64,000 bases of DNA, taken from positions 1-64,000 of the forward strand of contig CAZVSC010000003.1 in assembly GCA_964629325.1 (NCBI GenBank). The letters are read 5' to 3'. Both the position numbers and the translations under genes were made by a program. Below the pieces are notes generated by a model. That model searched no databases. It had not been told where the DNA came from and saw only the letters and a program-made list of their open reading frames with translations. Of the stretch, positions 25,306 through 33,062 are shown in pieces (within the stretch, counting starts at the first letter, position 1; the number at the start of each line of letters is the position of its first letter). The DNA comes from Eutrophocola sp964629325. Its GTDB lineage: Bacteria; Pseudomonadota; Gammaproteobacteria; Pseudomonadales; Pseudohongiellaceae.

Positions 25306-26049
25306 TTATGGTGCGAGCAGCGCCCTGGCGTTGACCGTGAAAGTCACCTGCGCACGGCCGGGTTCAGCGACCGGCACGCTCATTGCGCCCGCTGCGGCAC
25401 TGAGGCGCATTTCTGACATGCCAAACATGGGAGCAGCGAAATCCTGGCTGCCGTTGAGATTGATTTCGATGAGCCTGGCGGAGTCTTTGTCGAGAAGACG
25501 GGCGACTTCGTCGGCGCGTGCCTGCAGCTTGGCCAGTGCCGCCGCCATCAGGGAGTCGGACACAGCCTCGTAACGTTCGCTGGAGAGGCTGTAATTCATG
25601 TTGCTGATGACGAGGCCGGCATCCTGCAGGCGGGCGGTGACCACCAGCAAGGCCTCACTGTTCATGCTCTGCATCTGGATGCCCTGCTGCGCACGCCACG
25701 TGGGGCTGGAAGTGTTGCCGCGGTCAATGGGATAAACATTGTACTGCTGGATGGAAAATACAATGTTGTCGGTGTCATCGAGAATGTCGCGGGCTTCACG
25801 CAGCACCCGGTTGACTTCGTCCTGCAGGGCGACGGTATCGCGTCCCTGCGCGGTGTACTGCATAAATACGTTCAGGGTGTCCTGGTCGACACTGGTTTGT
25901 TCGGTGGCATTGAGGTTGAGGATCAGCTGGCCATCGGCGAGTGCATCGAGGTCATAAGTATTCTGGGCGTTGACCTGCACGCTGGCGAGCAGCGCAAGCA
26001 GGAAGGCCGTGATGGTGTGGATAGCGGAATTTCCGGTCTTGCAGGTCAT
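25306..26049 (-). CDS. SIMPL-domain (DUF541) exported protein
   Basis: 247 residues from ATG 26049, preceded by AAGGAGCCGCC. A signal peptide ends near SVQVNAQ. The SIMPL/DUF541 pattern is clear: an N-terminal LILNLNATEQTSVDQDT, a helix of alternating charged residues and the final VTFTVNARALL strand; the family forms ring- or channel-shaped oligomers in some pathogens (BP26) and has no known enzyme activity. It is the first gene of a probable two-gene unit with nnrE. Confidence 0.85.
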   Translation of the reverse strand: MTCKTGNSAIHTITAFLLALLASVQVNAQNTYDLDALADGQLILNLNATEQTSVDQDTLNVFMQYTAQGRDTVALQDEVNRVLREARDILDDTDNIVFSIQQYNVYPIDRGNTSSPTWRAQQGIQMQSMNSEALLVVTARLQDAGLVISNMNYSLSSERYEAVSDSLMAAALAKLQARADEVARLLDKDSARLIEINLNGSQDFAAPMFGMSEMRLSAAAGAMSVPVAEPGRAQVTFTVNARALLAP

Positions 26050-26181
26050 GGCGGCTCCTTGTCCTTGGCATGATGGTCTCATGGTGAACGGGTTCAGGTG
26101 AATAAACGCTTAACCGGGTGAGATAACGCTATTGTGACTGAAAAAAAGTTGTTACTGCAAAAATTAAAAAAATAATGGGCA

Positions 26182-26212
26182 AAAAAAAAGAGCCGGCAAG
26201 CCGGCTCTTTTC
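26182..26212 (-). terminator. rho-independent terminator of the cytochrome gene
   Basis: On the minus strand: stem GAGCCGGC / GCCGGCTC followed by a run of T, 16 bases after the cytochrome stop codon. Confidence 0.85.
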
Positions 26213-26227
26213 AATGACACGATGCGA

Positions 26228-27577
26228 TTATTTCATGCGCAGGACGAAGATATCGTCGTTGCGGGTCGGATCGGTTGCCGCGCGCACCTCGCTGACCTGT
26301 GCCGTGCTGACACCGGAGGCGTTATGTCCCCAGGCCGAGCGGACATAGGTGATTACTTCGGCGATCTCGTCGTCACTGAGCAGCTGGCGGAAGTAGGGCA
26401 TGTCGTTCACATCCGGGCCCTGGTCGGCGATCACGCGCAGTGAGCCGTTGAGGGTCAGGTTGATCAGCGAACTGGGATCGGGGTCCATGATCACCGGATT
26501 GCCGGCCAGCGGGGGCTGGTAGGGGTAGTAGCCCATGCCGTTGGTGCCATGGCAGTTGGAGCAGTACTCGTAGTAGATCTGCGAACCGGACTCGCTGAAA
26601 TCGAGTCCCAGCAGGGCTTCTGTGTCGCTGTTGCTGTAGGACCATTGCGTGGCGTTGACTTCGGCAACCGGCGGCAGCGACTTCAGGTACACAGCCATGC
26701 CGCGCAGGTCGGCCTCGCTCATGTGCTGGGTGCTGTTGTTCACCACTTCAACCATGGTGCCAAAGGCCGTACCGAAACGATTGTGGCCAGAGCCGAGGAA
26801 CTCGGCAATGTCATCCTCACTCCAGCGGCCAAGACCGCTGTTCACGTCGCCATTCAGGCTGGAAGCCGACCAGTGGTCGAGCGGGGCGCCGGACAGGAAT
26901 GCCGAATCGCCTTCATCCAGGCCTTTTTCCTGCATGAGCAGGCCGCGGGGGGTATGACAGGCGCCGCAGTGACCCAGGCCCTGGACGATATAGGCACCGC
27001 GGTTCCAGTCGTCACTCTGGCTGCTGTCGGCTGCATAGGGATCGTCATCCATGGTCAGCAGGTTCCAGATGCCCATGCCCATGCGGGCCATGTCTTTCCA
27101 GCCAGGGATGTCGGAAGGCTGGTTAGGCGCATTCACGGGCGCTACGTCGTTCATAATGAAGTCGTAGAGCGCACGCATGTCCTGCTCGGACATCTTGGCG
27201 TAGGACGGGTAGGGCATGGCAGGATACATGCGGCTGCCATCCTTCTTCACGCCGAAACGCATGGCGCTATCGAAGTCCTCAAAGGAATAATCGCCGATTC
27301 CGGTAGCGGCATCCGGGGTGATATTGGTGGTGTAGATATTCCCGAGCATCGGTACGTTCATCTTCAGGCCGCCGGCAAGGGGCTCACCTTCCGGAATGGA
27401 ATGGCAGGCGACACAGTTACCCAGCCTGGCGACATATTCGCCATGGGATAAACCAGCCGCTGCGGCCTGCGCAGCGCTATCGTTCGCATAGGAGGACTCG
27501 GTGGTAACGGCGCCGGAATCGCAGCCGACAGCCAGGGCCGAAACACAGCAAACGGCCAGCAACTTTCTGAAATCCAT
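26228..27577 (-). CDS. triheme c-type cytochrome lipoprotein
   Basis: 449 residues. The lipobox LAVGC places the acylated cysteine at residue 19. Three CxxCH heme sites are at 55-59 (CVACH), 204-208 (CGACH) and 339-343 (CSNCH), in three cytochrome c class I domains, the pattern of the cytochrome subunit of membrane alcohol and gluconate dehydrogenases. No dehydrogenase flavoprotein or PQQ partner is encoded next to it, so its electron donor is unknown. A candidate Fur site lies about 46 bases upstream of the start, which would suit an iron-rich protein. The gene is monocistronic by layout. Confidence 0.9.
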   Translation of the reverse strand: MDFRKLLAVCCVSALAVGCDSGAVTTESSYANDSAAQAAAAGLSHGEYVARLGNCVACHSIPEGEPLAGGLKMNVPMLGNIYTTNITPDAATGIGDYSFEDFDSAMRFGVKKDGSRMYPAMPYPSYAKMSEQDMRALYDFIMNDVAPVNAPNQPSDIPGWKDMARMGMGIWNLLTMDDDPYAADSSQSDDWNRGAYIVQGLGHCGACHTPRGLLMQEKGLDEGDSAFLSGAPLDHWSASSLNGDVNSGLGRWSEDDIAEFLGSGHNRFGTAFGTMVEVVNNSTQHMSEADLRGMAVYLKSLPPVAEVNATQWSYSNSDTEALLGLDFSESGSQIYYEYCSNCHGTNGMGYYPYQPPLAGNPVIMDPDPSSLINLTLNGSLRVIADQGPDVNDMPYFRQLLSDDEIAEVITYVRSAWGHNASGVSTAQVSEVRAATDPTRNDDIFVLRMK

Positions 27578-27622
27578 AAAATTCCCCTGAGCTAGTTATT
27601 GTTATGGGTAATGAGCCTGAAA

Positions 27623-27641
27623 GATTACCATTATCATTACG
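27623..27641. promoter_or_regulatory. candidate Fur box
   Basis: On the minus strand this 19-base stretch matches the classic Fur consensus at about 14 of 19 positions, including the core AATGATAATG. It lies 46 bases upstream of the triheme cytochrome start, in the spacer before the dehydrogenase gene. Confidence 0.35.
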
Positions 27642-27802
27642 AAAATAACATCTCTGAACCCCGCACGGGCAGGGAATTCGGGGCCTTCAGCCATTCCGGG
27701 TTTTCCTGACCCGGGAATTACCCTATGCTTGAGCCTCGATTGCCGGCCCCGCAGGCCCGGCGGTTGCCGTTGCTGTTCATGTTTGCTGCAGGAGTCCGGA
27801 TA

Positions 27803-28771
27803 TTGAGTAAACCCAGAGTGTTGATCACGCGGCGCTGGCCTGAAGCCGTGGAAAATGCGATGTCAGCCAGTTTTGATGTCACCCTGAATACAGGCGACAT
27901 CCCCTTGACGGCCGCACAATTGCAGGAAGCCCTGCAGGAATATGACGCGGTCTGCCCCTGTGTCACGGACCGGATGCCGGCCGACCTGTTCGTTGATAAC
28001 ACCTACAAGACCCGCATCATTGGCAACTACGGCGTCGGCTTCAACCACATCGATGTCGAGACAGCCAGGGGCAAGGGCATCGTGGTCACCAACACACCAG
28101 ACGTGCTCACCGACGCGACCGCTGACCTGGCCATGACGCTGATGATGATGCTCGCACGCCGCGCCGGCGAGGGTGAGCGTCAATTGCGTGCCGGTCACTG
28201 GAAAGGCTGGTACCCAACCCACATGATGGGCACGATGGTTACGGGCAAGACCCTGGGCATCGTCGGCATGGGCCGTATCGGTCAGGCGATGGCAGAAAAA
28301 GCCCACTTCGGTTTCGGCATGCGCATTCTCTACCACAATCGCAAGCCGATTCCCGAAGCCGAGTCACGGCGCCTGCAGGCGGAATACTGTACGGAACTCA
28401 CCTGGCTGATGAGCAAGTCGGACTTTGTCGCCGTACACTGCCCGAGCAGTCCGCTAACCCGGCACATGATCAATGAAAAGACACTGGCCTACATGCGCCC
28501 CGAAGCGAGCCTGATCAATACCTCGCGCGGTGATGTGGTGGACGAGAAGGCGCTCATAAAGTTCCTGAAGAAAGGGCTGATCGCGGGCGCGGGGCTGGAT
28601 GTCTACGACAAGGAGCCGCAGGTGCCGGAGGAATTGCTCGGTATGGAAAACGTGGTGCTGCTGCCGCATCTCGGCAGCGCCACCGAGGAAACGCGCGTTG
28701 CCATGGGCATGCGTGTGCTCGGCAACCTGAATGCCTTTTTCAACGGCGAGGATCCTCCAGACAAGCTGTAA
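27803..28771 (+). CDS. D-2-hydroxyacid dehydrogenase (glyoxylate/hydroxypyruvate reductase type)
   Basis: 322 residues from TTG 27803, which has GGAG 8 bases upstream; in-frame ATGs at 27725 and 27779 would add a tail without family similarity. The NAD-binding motif is GIVGMGRIGQAM near residue 155. The catalytic triad is seen as Arg in INTSRGDVVDE, Glu in VYDKEPQVPEEL and His in LLPHLGSATEETR. The family reduces 2-oxoacids such as glyoxylate or hydroxypyruvate with NAD(P)H. It converges with the dienelactone hydrolase gene; the two abut with no intergenic bases. Confidence 0.88.
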   Translation: MSKPRVLITRRWPEAVENAMSASFDVTLNTGDIPLTAAQLQEALQEYDAVCPCVTDRMPADLFVDNTYKTRIIGNYGVGFNHIDVETARGKGIVVTNTPDVLTDATADLAMTLMMMLARRAGEGERQLRAGHWKGWYPTHMMGTMVTGKTLGIVGMGRIGQAMAEKAHFGFGMRILYHNRKPIPEAESRRLQAEYCTELTWLMSKSDFVAVHCPSSPLTRHMINEKTLAYMRPEASLINTSRGDVVDEKALIKFLKKGLIAGAGLDVYDKEPQVPEELLGMENVVLLPHLGSATEETRVAMGMRVLGNLNAFFNGEDPPDKL

Positions 28772-29482
28772 TCAGGCAAAGATTTCCGCCAGAAAATTCT
28801 GCATCGCTATCCAGGAGCGCCGGTCTGCATTGCCGGAGTACATCATGCCGTTGTCTGGCATGTTGGCCTGCGGGTTGGTGAAGGCGTGAGACGTGTGTCC
28901 GTAAGCATGCACCTGCCAGTCCACCCCGGCCTCTGTCATTTCCGTCTCCAGCGCGAGCACGCTTTCCGGAGGTACCATGGGGTCATCGTGGCCGTGCAGG
29001 GCGAGGACCTTTGCCGTGATCTTTTCGCCGGGCAGATTCTCAGGGGCGCCAAACAGGCCGTGAAAGCTGACCACACCCTTCACGTCGGCGCCGCTGCGTG
29101 CAAGGTCGAGCACGCACAGGCCGCCAAAACAGAAACCAATGGCGGCGATGCGCGATGTATCCACCATATCGAGACCGGCCAGCGTTTTCAGGCCGGCTAG
29201 TAACCGCTGCCTGAGTTTGCCCCGGTCCTCCAGGAAGGGCGTCATCAGGGCACTGTTCTCTTCCATGCTGGTGCCCAGTACGCCCTTGCCGTAATTATCC
29301 ATGGCGAAACCGACGTAACCCATTTCAGCAAGTGCCTCGGCCTTGCCGCATTCGAATTTGTCCCGACCGGCCCAGGCATGGGCAATCATGATTGCCGGTT
29401 TCTTGCCGGGCTTGCCGTCATGGGCGAGGTAGCCTTCAAGCAGCGTATCGCCGTCCCTGTAATCAATTGTAGTGGTCTGCAT
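28772..29482 (-). CDS. dienelactone hydrolase family protein
   Basis: 236 residues with the alpha/beta-hydrolase fold. The catalytic triad is Cys in AAIGFCFGGLCVLD (the Cys-type nucleophile elbow of this family), Asp in LHGHDDPMVP and His in YGHTSHAFTNP. Family members hydrolyse dienelactone in aromatic degradation, but many, like this one, occur outside such pathways and have unknown substrates. The tail-to-tail neighbour is a 2-hydroxyacid dehydrogenase. The other side is divergent from a DUF3237 gene across a spacer with a 17-base palindrome. Confidence 0.88.
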   Translation of the reverse strand: MQTTTIDYRDGDTLLEGYLAHDGKPGKKPAIMIAHAWAGRDKFECGKAEALAEMGYVGFAMDNYGKGVLGTSMEENSALMTPFLEDRGKLRQRLLAGLKTLAGLDMVDTSRIAAIGFCFGGLCVLDLARSGADVKGVVSFHGLFGAPENLPGEKITAKVLALHGHDDPMVPPESVLALETEMTEAGVDWQVHAYGHTSHAFTNPQANMPDNGMMYSGNADRRSWIAMQNFLAEIFA

Positions 29483-29547
29483 CGGTGTAGCCTCCGGGTT
29501 CGCGGGTCAGGAAGTCTGGCATTATAACCACCCGCGTTCTGCTTGAG

Positions 29548-29564
29548 GTACCGGCCGCCGGTAC
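29548..29564. promoter_or_regulatory. candidate operator palindrome
   Basis: Eight-base arms GTACCGGC / GCCGGTAC around a single central base, in the divergent spacer between the dienelactone hydrolase and DUF3237 genes. It could bind a dimeric regulator; no regulator gene is adjacent. Confidence 0.35.
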
Positions 29565-29638
29565 GTGTTGAATTGGCCAGGGGGGTGGTTTACATTGCTG
29601 TCTCGCCTTTGCGAAGGCTGTCATTGACAGGGGGGAAC

Positions 29639-30067
29639 ATGGCACAACAGGAAGCAATCCCGGCCATCGATCACCAGTACGCATTTTCCATGCGCATAGA
29701 AAGTGAGGGTCGCATCGAATTCCAGGGCGAGATGCGCAGCCGCACATTCGAGCCCACCGGCGGTGGTGAAGTCTGGGGACCGAGGCTGCAGGGCAGGGTC
29801 GTACCGAAAAGCGGAGCCGATTTCGCCAGCAATAACCTCACCGATGCCCACATGATGCTCCAGGCCAGTGACGGCACCTGGATCTACATGAACCTGCTCG
29901 GATACGAACACCACGATGACGACGGCAATGCCTACTTCCGGGTTGCGCCGTATTTCGATTCCCCGACAGGGCCTCATGCCTGGCTGGCAAAAACCGTGTT
30001 TATCGGCATAGGTGAGAGGCATCACAATCCCGACCACACGATCATCCATTTCCACGAAATCCGCTAG
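29639..30067 (+). CDS. DUF3237 family protein
   Basis: 142 residues, no signal peptide. The DUF3237 pattern is present: YAFSMRIESEGRIEFQGE, GPRLQGRVVPKSGADF and a middle GTWIYMNLLGYE, then a C-terminal FIGIGERHHNP. These small beta-barrel-like proteins have no established function; they occur near aromatic or lipid catabolic genes in many genomes. The start ATG follows AGGGGGGAAC. The next gene, 15 bases downstream, is a paralog with the same motifs, so the pair probably arose by tandem duplication and may act as a heterodimer or on two substrates. Confidence 0.82.
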   Translation: MAQQEAIPAIDHQYAFSMRIESEGRIEFQGEMRSRTFEPTGGGEVWGPRLQGRVVPKSGADFASNNLTDAHMMLQASDGTWIYMNLLGYEHHDDDGNAYFRVAPYFDSPTGPHAWLAKTVFIGIGERHHNPDHTIIHFHEIR

Positions 30068-30082
30068 GGGGAGCAAAGGACC

Positions 30083-30544
30083 ATGGCAGAACTGCAAATC
30101 CCCGGACTGGAACTGGAATATGCATTTTCCGTGACCATGAATTTCGCCGAACGCATCGATTTCATCGGACCGCGCGGCGGCAAAGGTTACGTGCCGCCGG
30201 CCAGCGGTGTTGTTTACGGACCGATGCTGCAGGGTCGTGTCGTGCCTTACAGCGGCGCAGACTACGCCATCTTCAAGAGTCTGGCTGAAGGCATCAAGGT
30301 GAACACGCATTACATGCTGGAAAGCGACGACGGTCACTGGATCTATATCAACAACCGGGGTTACCTGCACAGGTCGCCGGATCCGGACAATCCAGGACAG
30401 AGCAAACTGTATTTCCGCATGACACCGTTCTTCGAAGCACCCAATGGACCGTATGAATGGTTGTCACGCACGATGATTGTTGGAACCGGGGAACGCCTCA
30501 CCAATCCCGACCGCTCGCAGTTCACCTATTACAGGGTACTGTAA
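30083..30544 (+). CDS. DUF3237 family protein (tandem paralog)
   Basis: 153 residues. Its motifs parallel those of the preceding gene: YAFSVTMNFAERIDFIG, GPMLQGRVVPYSGADY, GHWIYINNRGYL and IVGTGERLTNP. It has a few inserted residues around the middle loop. No signal peptide and no recognisable catalytic set. ATG 30083 follows GGGGAGCAAAG. The stop codon touches the start of the next gene (stop 30542-30544, start 30545), so the three genes from 29639 look like one transcription unit. Confidence 0.82.
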   Translation: MAELQIPGLELEYAFSVTMNFAERIDFIGPRGGKGYVPPASGVVYGPMLQGRVVPYSGADYAIFKSLAEGIKVNTHYMLESDDGHWIYINNRGYLHRSPDPDNPGQSKLYFRMTPFFEAPNGPYEWLSRTMIVGTGERLTNPDRSQFTYYRVL

Positions 30545-30985
30545 ATGACATCGCGCCGCCTCGTCCTCAAGCTGGCAGCCGCAATACCGGCGGCATTACC
30601 CGTTTTTGGCATTGCTGCCAGCGTTGGCAGCACCCTGAAGTATCACCTCGTCAGGGAGCAGGTCAGTGCCGCGGGTGTGCAGGCGGATACGCTAGTGCTT
30701 GTTGATACCGGGGTCAGCAGTTTTACCGGCGACGGCTATTACCTGTATCCCGACTGGGGCAGGCCCCTTGTCTACGAAGTGAAGCGCCGGGGCGATCGCC
30801 TGGATTTTCATTATCCCGGGATGGGCACTCCGCTCTGGGCCATGAGCGCTGCGCATGCCGATGCCCGCTTCAGCGGCCGCGTGGAAGGCATCGTGGATAC
30901 CGATATGTACCCGCAAGCCCGCCTTCCTAATCCCGGTAGTAACAACATCCGGGTCCTGGAAGTTCCCGAACTGCCCCTTGCCTGA
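30545..30985 (+). CDS. small protein with Tat-like signal, unknown function
   Basis: 146 residues. The N-terminus TSRRLVLKLAAAIPAAL has the twin-arginine consensus S-R-R-x-x-L-K followed by a short hydrophobic stretch, so export through Tat is plausible. The remainder has strands around GDGYYLYPDWGRPLVYEVKRR that superficially resemble the C-terminal fold of S24/LexA-type proteins, but I see no catalytic Ser-Lys pair and do not assign a function. It starts directly after the DUF3237 stop and precedes a DNA-glycosylase-like gene by 15 bases. Confidence 0.55.
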   Translation: MTSRRLVLKLAAAIPAALPVFGIAASVGSTLKYHLVREQVSAAGVQADTLVLVDTGVSSFTGDGYYLYPDWGRPLVYEVKRRGDRLDFHYPGMGTPLWAMSAAHADARFSGRVEGIVDTDMYPQARLPNPGSNNIRVLEVPELPLA

Positions 30986-31000
30986 CCAACAACCCTGCCC

Positions 31001-31582
31001 ATGGGCAAACTGACACTGAAAGACCTCCTTGCCGATGTCCGCACCTGTACGCATTGCGAACCGCAGCTGCAGCTCGGCGCCAGGCCCGTACTCAGCATGG
31101 CCGATTCGGCCCGCATCCTGGTGATCGGCCAGGCGCCGGGAACGCGCGTGCATGCCACGGGCATACCCTGGAATGATCCGTCCGGTGATCGCCTGCGCGG
31201 CTGGATGGATGTCGATCGCGCTACGTTCTACGATGAAGGCCGCATCGCCATCATGCCCATGGGGTTCTGTTATCCCGGCAAGGGTGCATCCGGCGACCTT
31301 CCGCCCAGGCCCGAGTGCGCGCCACGCTGGCATGCCCGCCTGCTGGAGCATCTGCCGAACCTGGAACTGACCTTGCTGGTCGGCAGCTATGCCCAGAACT
31401 ATTACCTGGACAGGCGCCATGCCACGCTGACGCAAAGGGTGGCAGCCTGGCAGGAATACCTGCCGCAATTCATTCCGCTGGTGCATCCGTCGCCCCGCAA
31501 TACCTACTGGCTGCAGCAAAACCCCTGGTTCGAGGCGGAACTGGTACCTGCACTGCGACAGCGCGTTCACAATCTTCTCTAA
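31001..31582 (+). CDS. uracil-DNA glycosylase superfamily protein
   Basis: 193 residues. The fold signature is clear: an N-terminal CTHC pair at residues 16-19, motif A as VIGQAPGTRVHATGIPW near residue 47, and motif B HPSPRNTYW near residue 167, in the order of COG1573 proteins. In motif A the positions that usually read GEAPG.D are GQAPG and no clear catalytic acidic residue follows, so classical uracil excision is uncertain. It may recognise another base or act as an accessory. It is the last of four same-strand genes from 29639. Confidence 0.72.
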   Translation: MGKLTLKDLLADVRTCTHCEPQLQLGARPVLSMADSARILVIGQAPGTRVHATGIPWNDPSGDRLRGWMDVDRATFYDEGRIAIMPMGFCYPGKGASGDLPPRPECAPRWHARLLEHLPNLELTLLVGSYAQNYYLDRRHATLTQRVAAWQEYLPQFIPLVHPSPRNTYWLQQNPWFEAELVPALRQRVHNLL

Positions 31583-31710
31583 AAACCATATAAATCAATT
31601 AGATGAGTGTATTTTGCGGTTGCCGGAAATTGCCGATTGAGTGTCAACCGAAAGCGGCTGGCTGCGTTTATTGACGGTATCAGCAGTGATAAAGACGGTT
31701 TGGCGGACGC

Positions 31711-32361
31711 ATGACGAGCATTTTCACAGGCACCTTCGCGCTACTCCCCGGTGGCAGTGACACCCCCATGGTGCTGGGCTATGATAAATCGACTGAACGG
31801 GATCAGAGCGGGAGAACAGCGCTGGAACAGGACCGCGCCTTGGACAGATTCCTGGCATCCGTGGAAAAAAGGGCATTCCGTATCGCCCAGATTGCCACCA
31901 GTAATTCCGATGAGGCGTTCGACATCGTCCAGGACGCCATGTTCAAGCTGGTGGAAAAATATGCCGGTAAACCAGAAGCTGACTGGCCCGCCCTTTTTCA
32001 CCGCATCCTGCAAAGCAGGATCCGCGACTGGTACCGACGCAACAGCGTACGCAACCGTTTTCGTTCCTGGTTGAGCAGCAGTCTCGACGATGATGAAGAT
32101 CCGATGCAGACGGTTGCCGACGAGGCAGGCAGAAGCCCCGAGGAACAACTGCAGCTGGGCCAGGGTATGGAGGCGCTGGAAAAGGCACTGCACAACCTGC
32201 CGCTGCGCCAGCAACAGGCTTTCATCCTGCGCGTGTGGGAAGGCCTGGATGTTCGCGATACCGCGAAGGCGATGTCCTGCGCAGAGGGCAGTGTAAAGAC
32301 GCATTATTCACGCGCGATTCACAGTTTGCGTGAAACCCTCGGTGAGTACTGGCATGAGTAA
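31711..32361 (+). CDS. ECF-type RNA polymerase sigma factor
   Basis: 216 residues. Region 2 covers about residues 40-110, with FDIVQDAMFKLVEKY and ALFHRILQSRIRDWYRR; region 4 covers about 145-210, with ALHNLPLRQQQAFILRVWEG and the helix-turn-helix CAEGSVKTHYSRAIHSLRE. The N-terminal 30 residues are unusual, so an internal ATG at 31768 is an alternative start. It overlaps the next gene by 8 bases (ATGAGTAA), indicating translational coupling. The gene set downstream (DUF3619-like, small secreted, DUF3106) matches a conserved sigma-antisigma-like neighbourhood; its signal is unknown. Confidence 0.88.
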   Translation: MTSIFTGTFALLPGGSDTPMVLGYDKSTERDQSGRTALEQDRALDRFLASVEKRAFRIAQIATSNSDEAFDIVQDAMFKLVEKYAGKPEADWPALFHRILQSRIRDWYRRNSVRNRFRSWLSSSLDDDEDPMQTVADEAGRSPEEQLQLGQGMEALEKALHNLPLRQQQAFILRVWEGLDVRDTAKAMSCAEGSVKTHYSRAIHSLRETLGEYWHE

Positions 32362-32773
32362 CGATTTTTATAAAGACATTCATAAAGACATTAATAACGA
32401 CATTAATAACGACGCTATTAATGGCGAACAGGCATTCCTGGACAAGGCCAGGGATGAGCTGGATCGCAGTTGTGACCGTCTCGACGGCCACACGCAGTCC
32501 AGGCTGAACAGTATTCGTCATGCCGCCATCGAACATGGTCACCAGCATCCCGGCAGGGCAATGCTGGCCCCGTTCGGCGGATTGGTTACGGCCTGCGTGC
32601 TGGTGCTGGTGGTTTCGGTATTTTTCCAGGGTACGGAAACGCCCGCCCTGTCCGTACCGGATAACAACAGCGCCATCGAGGACCTGGACATACTTACTTC
32701 GGCCGAAAGCCTGGAATTCTTTGAAAACCTCGAGTTTTACCAGTGGCTGGAAGAGAATGAAGCGTCAGTGTGA
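32354..32773 (+). CDS. DUF3619-like single-span membrane protein, possible antisigma factor
   Basis: 139 residues from ATG 32354. Residues 1-60 are cytoplasmic and charged; a 20-residue helix, GGLVTACVLVLVVSVFFQG in part, spans the membrane; the C-terminal 45 residues are acidic and end with LEFYQWLEENEASV, a pattern of DUF3619. The topology and position right after the ECF sigma gene suggest an anti-sigma role, which is inference. The N-terminus carries a 12-base DNA repeat (32367-32414) that encodes repeated Lys/Asn-Asp-Ile units. Overlaps the sigma gene by 8 bases and the next gene by 17. Confidence 0.62.
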   Translation: MSNDFYKDIHKDINNDINNDAINGEQAFLDKARDELDRSCDRLDGHTQSRLNSIRHAAIEHGHQHPGRAMLAPFGGLVTACVLVLVVSVFFQGTETPALSVPDNNSAIEDLDILTSAESLEFFENLEFYQWLEENEASV

Positions 32774-33062
32774 CACGCGGATGTTGTTTTTTTGCCTGCT
32801 GTCATCCCTCTCTTCACAGGCTTTCAGCCAGGAAGATGGCGATCTGAACAGCAACCCTGTTGATGAGGCCGAGTCACGGTTCCTGTTCATCAACATGCTC
32901 GAGTTTCTCGGCGAGTTTGAAACGGAAGCGGGGGAGTGGGTCAGCCCCGATATACTGGGCAACGAAACCTTTGCGGACCTGGATGGCGGCACTGGCAACG
33001 ACGGCGTGAACAGTCGCGGCGAGAGTGCCGTGATGTCCGCAACCGGTAATGAAGACGAGTAA
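32757..33062 (+). CDS. small secreted protein of the sigma operon, unknown function
   Basis: 101 residues from ATG 32757. A signal peptide runs through MLFFCLLSSLSSQAFSQ. The mature part is acidic and carries RFLFINMLEFLGEFE and DILGNETFADLDGG. No family is recognised. Its start overlaps the stop of the DUF3619-like gene by 17 bases and its stop overlaps the DUF3106 gene by 14 bases, so it is clearly part of one operon. It may be the periplasmic sensor arm of the sigma system; this is inference from position. Confidence 0.6.
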   Translation: MKRQCDTRMLFFCLLSSLSSQAFSQEDGDLNSNPVDEAESRFLFINMLEFLGEFETEAGEWVSPDILGNETFADLDGGTGNDGVNSRGESAVMSATGNEDE

